Origin: Dyadobacter beijingensis DSM 21582 | GTDB taxonomy: Bacteria > Bacteroidota > Bacteroidia > Cytophagales > Spirosomataceae | Assembly: GCF_000382205.1 (NCBI RefSeq) | Contig: NZ_KB907786.1 | Span: 496,001-560,000 of the forward strand | DNA: 64,000 bases | Reading direction: 5' to 3' | Shown: in pieces, positions 62,417 through 64,000 of the stretch | Layout of the letters: the number at the start of each line of letters is the position of its first letter | How positions within the stretch are numbered: the first letter of the stretch is position 1 | The notes under the pieces: model-generated | Seen by the model: the letters and a program-made list of their open reading frames with translations, nothing else | The model's database searches: none | What the model was told of the DNA's origin: nothing | Program-made: the position numbers and the translations under genes

Positions 62417-63358
62417 TTAATAGCCTTTTACAAGGTTCACTTCATTGGCGATGGCGACGCCATTTTGTATAGCCAAAATATTATTGAGAAATAAATCTAC
62501 TTTCCCCATATGCTCATTTTTATGACCACCGCCCGTGTGCTGGGTGAGAATCACGTTTTCCATTTGCCATAATGGGCTATCAGCCGGTAACGGCTCGATC
62601 TCCGTCACATCGAGCACGGCGCCGTCGAGTTTGCCCGACCGCAGCGCGTCGATCAATGCATTTTCGTCCGTCGTACTGCCGCGTCCGACGCTCGCATATA
62701 CGCTGCCGGTTTTCATGGCCGCGAGGAATTCTGCATTCACAAAATGCTGCGCAGTACCCGGTAGTGTATTTATAACCAGTTCTGCATGAGGTAGTTCTGC
62801 GAAAAGGTCTTCTTTGCTGCGCAGGTCGGCCTCGGGCGATGTGCGGGCCATCAGGTGGGTGGTGCAGCCCAATCCTTTCAAAATCGCATTGACGGACTGC
62901 CCGATCGTTCCCGCTCCGAGCACGATCACATTTTGTTTATACAAAATCTTCAATTCCGCACGCAGCGGCGTACCGATCCATTCTGTTTTTTGCTTTAAAA
63001 GCGTCAGCCGGTCGATTCCGCGGTACAATGCCAGTACGCCGCCGACGATCGACTCCGCGCACGGACGGGCAAACCAGTCGCCCATATTAGCCGTTTTAAT
63101 GGCTTCGGGGATCGTAATCGATGCATATTGGTCAAATCCGGCCGAATCGAGCTGCCAGAATTTCAGGTTCGCAGGGACTTGTTCAAACCAGGCTACGGGC
63201 GGGTTGCCGAGGATGTAATCGGCGGTGGAAAACCAGGATTTCAGTTCTTCGGAACTGGCGGTTTCGCTGCGGAAATGGATCTGATGCTGCGGGCTGAGCG
63301 CTTCGCTCAGTTTGGCGTTAAGCGGGGCGTCGAGTAAGGAATGGCAGTATATGATCAT
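62417..63358 (-). CDS. D-2-hydroxyacid dehydrogenase
   Basis: The protein has 313 residues. The Rossmann motif VLGAGTIGQSVNAIL is near residue 148. The catalytic Arg is in ASVGRGSTTDENALID, Glu in DVTEIEPLP and His in LTQHTGGGH. It oxidises or reduces a 2-hydroxy acid with NAD(P)H; it resembles glyoxylate/hydroxypyruvate reductases, but the substrate is not set. It precedes galK by 16 bases on the same strand. Confidence 0.9.
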   Translation of the reverse strand: MIIYCHSLLDAPLNAKLSEALSPQHQIHFRSETASSEELKSWFSTADYILGNPPVAWFEQVPANLKFWQLDSAGFDQYASITIPEAIKTANMGDWFARPCAESIVGGVLALYRGIDRLTLLKQKTEWIGTPLRAELKILYKQNVIVLGAGTIGQSVNAILKGLGCTTHLMARTSPEADLRSKEDLFAELPHAELVINTLPGTAQHFVNAEFLAAMKTGSVYASVGRGSTTDENALIDALRSGKLDGAVLDVTEIEPLPADSPLWQMENVILTQHTGGGHKNEHMGKVDLFLNNILAIQNGVAIANEVNLVKGY

Positions 63359-63409
63359 TGACTGTTTTTGTTTTAAAGAAGCAATGTAAAATGATTTACC
63401 GGGGCATTA

Positions 63410-63925
63410 TCAAATCCTTTTCAAAATCTTCCCGGCCCGCGACACAAACGCGGCCGACTCGAATTCGATCGATTCCTCGATCAATACCCGCAGCTCCTTG
63501 CGGATTTCGGGGTAAATTTTCGAAAGGTTAAAAAGAATGGTCAGGCAAAAAGTCCGTATCGCGATCGCCAGCTGGCGGTTACCGACGATCTCGAATGCGG
63601 CGTCCATCAGTTCACCGTGAAACTCGTCCGGAATGCGCACATCCTGCAAAATGCGCGCGCTGTTGCGGATAATGGCATCGTGGACGTCCGTCCGTTTCAG
63701 CTGGCCGATGAGCACGCCGATGTACGGTCTGATGAGCTCCGGGTGCATGTCCGTGGCCAGGCTTACGCTGTAAGCTGCGCGCTGCGCGAGGCGGTACTCG
63801 TCCGACTCGAAGCAATGCATGAGCTCCCTGAATGCCTCCGGCGAGGTGCAGGCATATTCGGCCACCTTCGTTGCCTTCCATTTGGATTGGTACGGATCGG
63901 CCAGCAGTTCGTGTCGGATATCCAT
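63410..63925 (-). CDS. Helical-repeat (HEAT-like) hypothetical protein
   Basis: The protein has 171 residues from ATG 63925; a longer frame to 63970 is less likely. It is almost all alpha-helix, with paired helices such as FRELMHCFESDEYRLAQRAA, then LIRPYIGVLIGQLKRTDVHD and AIRTFCLTILFNLSKIYPEI, in a HEAT/ARM-like pattern. No catalytic motif is seen, so a scaffold role is inferred. It is 51 bases upstream of the hydroxyacid dehydrogenase gene in the same direction. The last 75 bases of the window hold no further gene I can support. Confidence 0.75.
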   Translation of the reverse strand: MDIRHELLADPYQSKWKATKVAEYACTSPEAFRELMHCFESDEYRLAQRAAYSVSLATDMHPELIRPYIGVLIGQLKRTDVHDAIIRNSARILQDVRIPDEFHGELMDAAFEIVGNRQLAIAIRTFCLTILFNLSKIYPEIRKELRVLIEESIEFESAAFVSRAGKILKRI

Positions 63926-64000
63926 CGGTACAAATGTTAAATGCAAATGCCCCACACTTCGGCAGGGCATTCGCAGGATTCTCCGTCAGGTCGATCTACA

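Noticed and set aside
1..64000. CRISPR arrays, tRNA or rRNA genes, insertion sequences and prophage
   Set aside because: I saw no regularly spaced direct repeats, no tRNA T-arm/CCA pattern, no ribosomal RNA sequence and no transposase, integrase or phage structural motif.

Overview
The window looks like a chromosomal segment of a Bacteroidota member, most likely order Cytophagales, family Spirosomaceae, close to Dyadobacter. This is inferred from several features: a type IX secretion sorting domain, an ECF sigma / FecR / STN-domain cassette, a KduI/KduD pectin locus of Bacteroidota style, fused SpmA-SpmB, DUF2911, DUF2807 and DUF5668 proteins, moderately high GC, and general lack of strong Shine-Dalgarno sites. 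No rRNA, tRNA, CRISPR array, transposase or phage gene is visible.

Layout. 1-6.5 kb: a partial Xaa-Pro aminopeptidase, a secreted subtilase, a CPA1 Na+/H+ antiporter, and a two-gene operon for Tat-exported sugar enzymes (Gfo/Idh/MocA oxidoreductase and a TIM-barrel isomerase). 6.5-11.5 kb: the most accessory-looking part, with a Crp/Fnr regulator, a putative outer-membrane barrel, a type IX-secreted Ig-like protein, a broken C10 (streptopain-like) peptidase and two lipoproteins. 11.6-27 kb: SpmAB-like membrane protein, TolC plus membrane-fusion protein without a pump, GpsA, a sialidase-like lipoprotein, RhlE-type helicase, beta-lactamase-fold hydrolase, PQQ-type sugar dehydrogenase, an SDR/DUF2798 pair behind twin operators, FabF and a HAD phosphatase. 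27-34.7 kb: EamA exporter, a methyltransferase / UbiA-like pair, M28 and M17 peptidases, and a stand-alone ATP-grasp protein.

34.7-42.8 kb is a pectin/uronate catabolism locus. Six genes (kduD, kduI, cupin, GH88/105 hydrolase, uxaB, uronate MFS transporter) run leftward with tiny gaps or overlaps, divergent from a LacI-family regulator. It handles both unsaturated (KduI/KduD) and saturated (UxaB) uronates and feeds 2-keto-3-deoxygluconate, whose later steps are not in the window. 42.8-51.5 kb: NUDIX, GH31, an atypical redoxin, methionine aminotransferase, an Xre antitoxin with a truncated RES toxin, a LolC-like permease and NAD synthase. 51.5-58.5 kb: cell-envelope sensing, with sigma factor, FecR, an STN protein carrying exact 16-residue surface repeats, a DUF2807 lipoprotein, a VanX-like dipeptidase and a PspC/DUF5668 operon. 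58.6-64 kb: a TrpF-fold protein lacking its catalytic residues, a DUF4160/DUF2442 pair whose first gene is frameshifted, mutarotase, galactokinase, a 2-hydroxyacid dehydrogenase and a helical-repeat protein.

No single wholly new system is obvious. The most useful leads are the 16-residue repeat protein under sigma/FecR control, three decayed genes (C10 peptidase, RES toxin, DUF4160), twin palindromic operators 84 bp apart, the catalytically degenerate TrpF homologue, and two terminators whose T-tract runs straight into a start codon.
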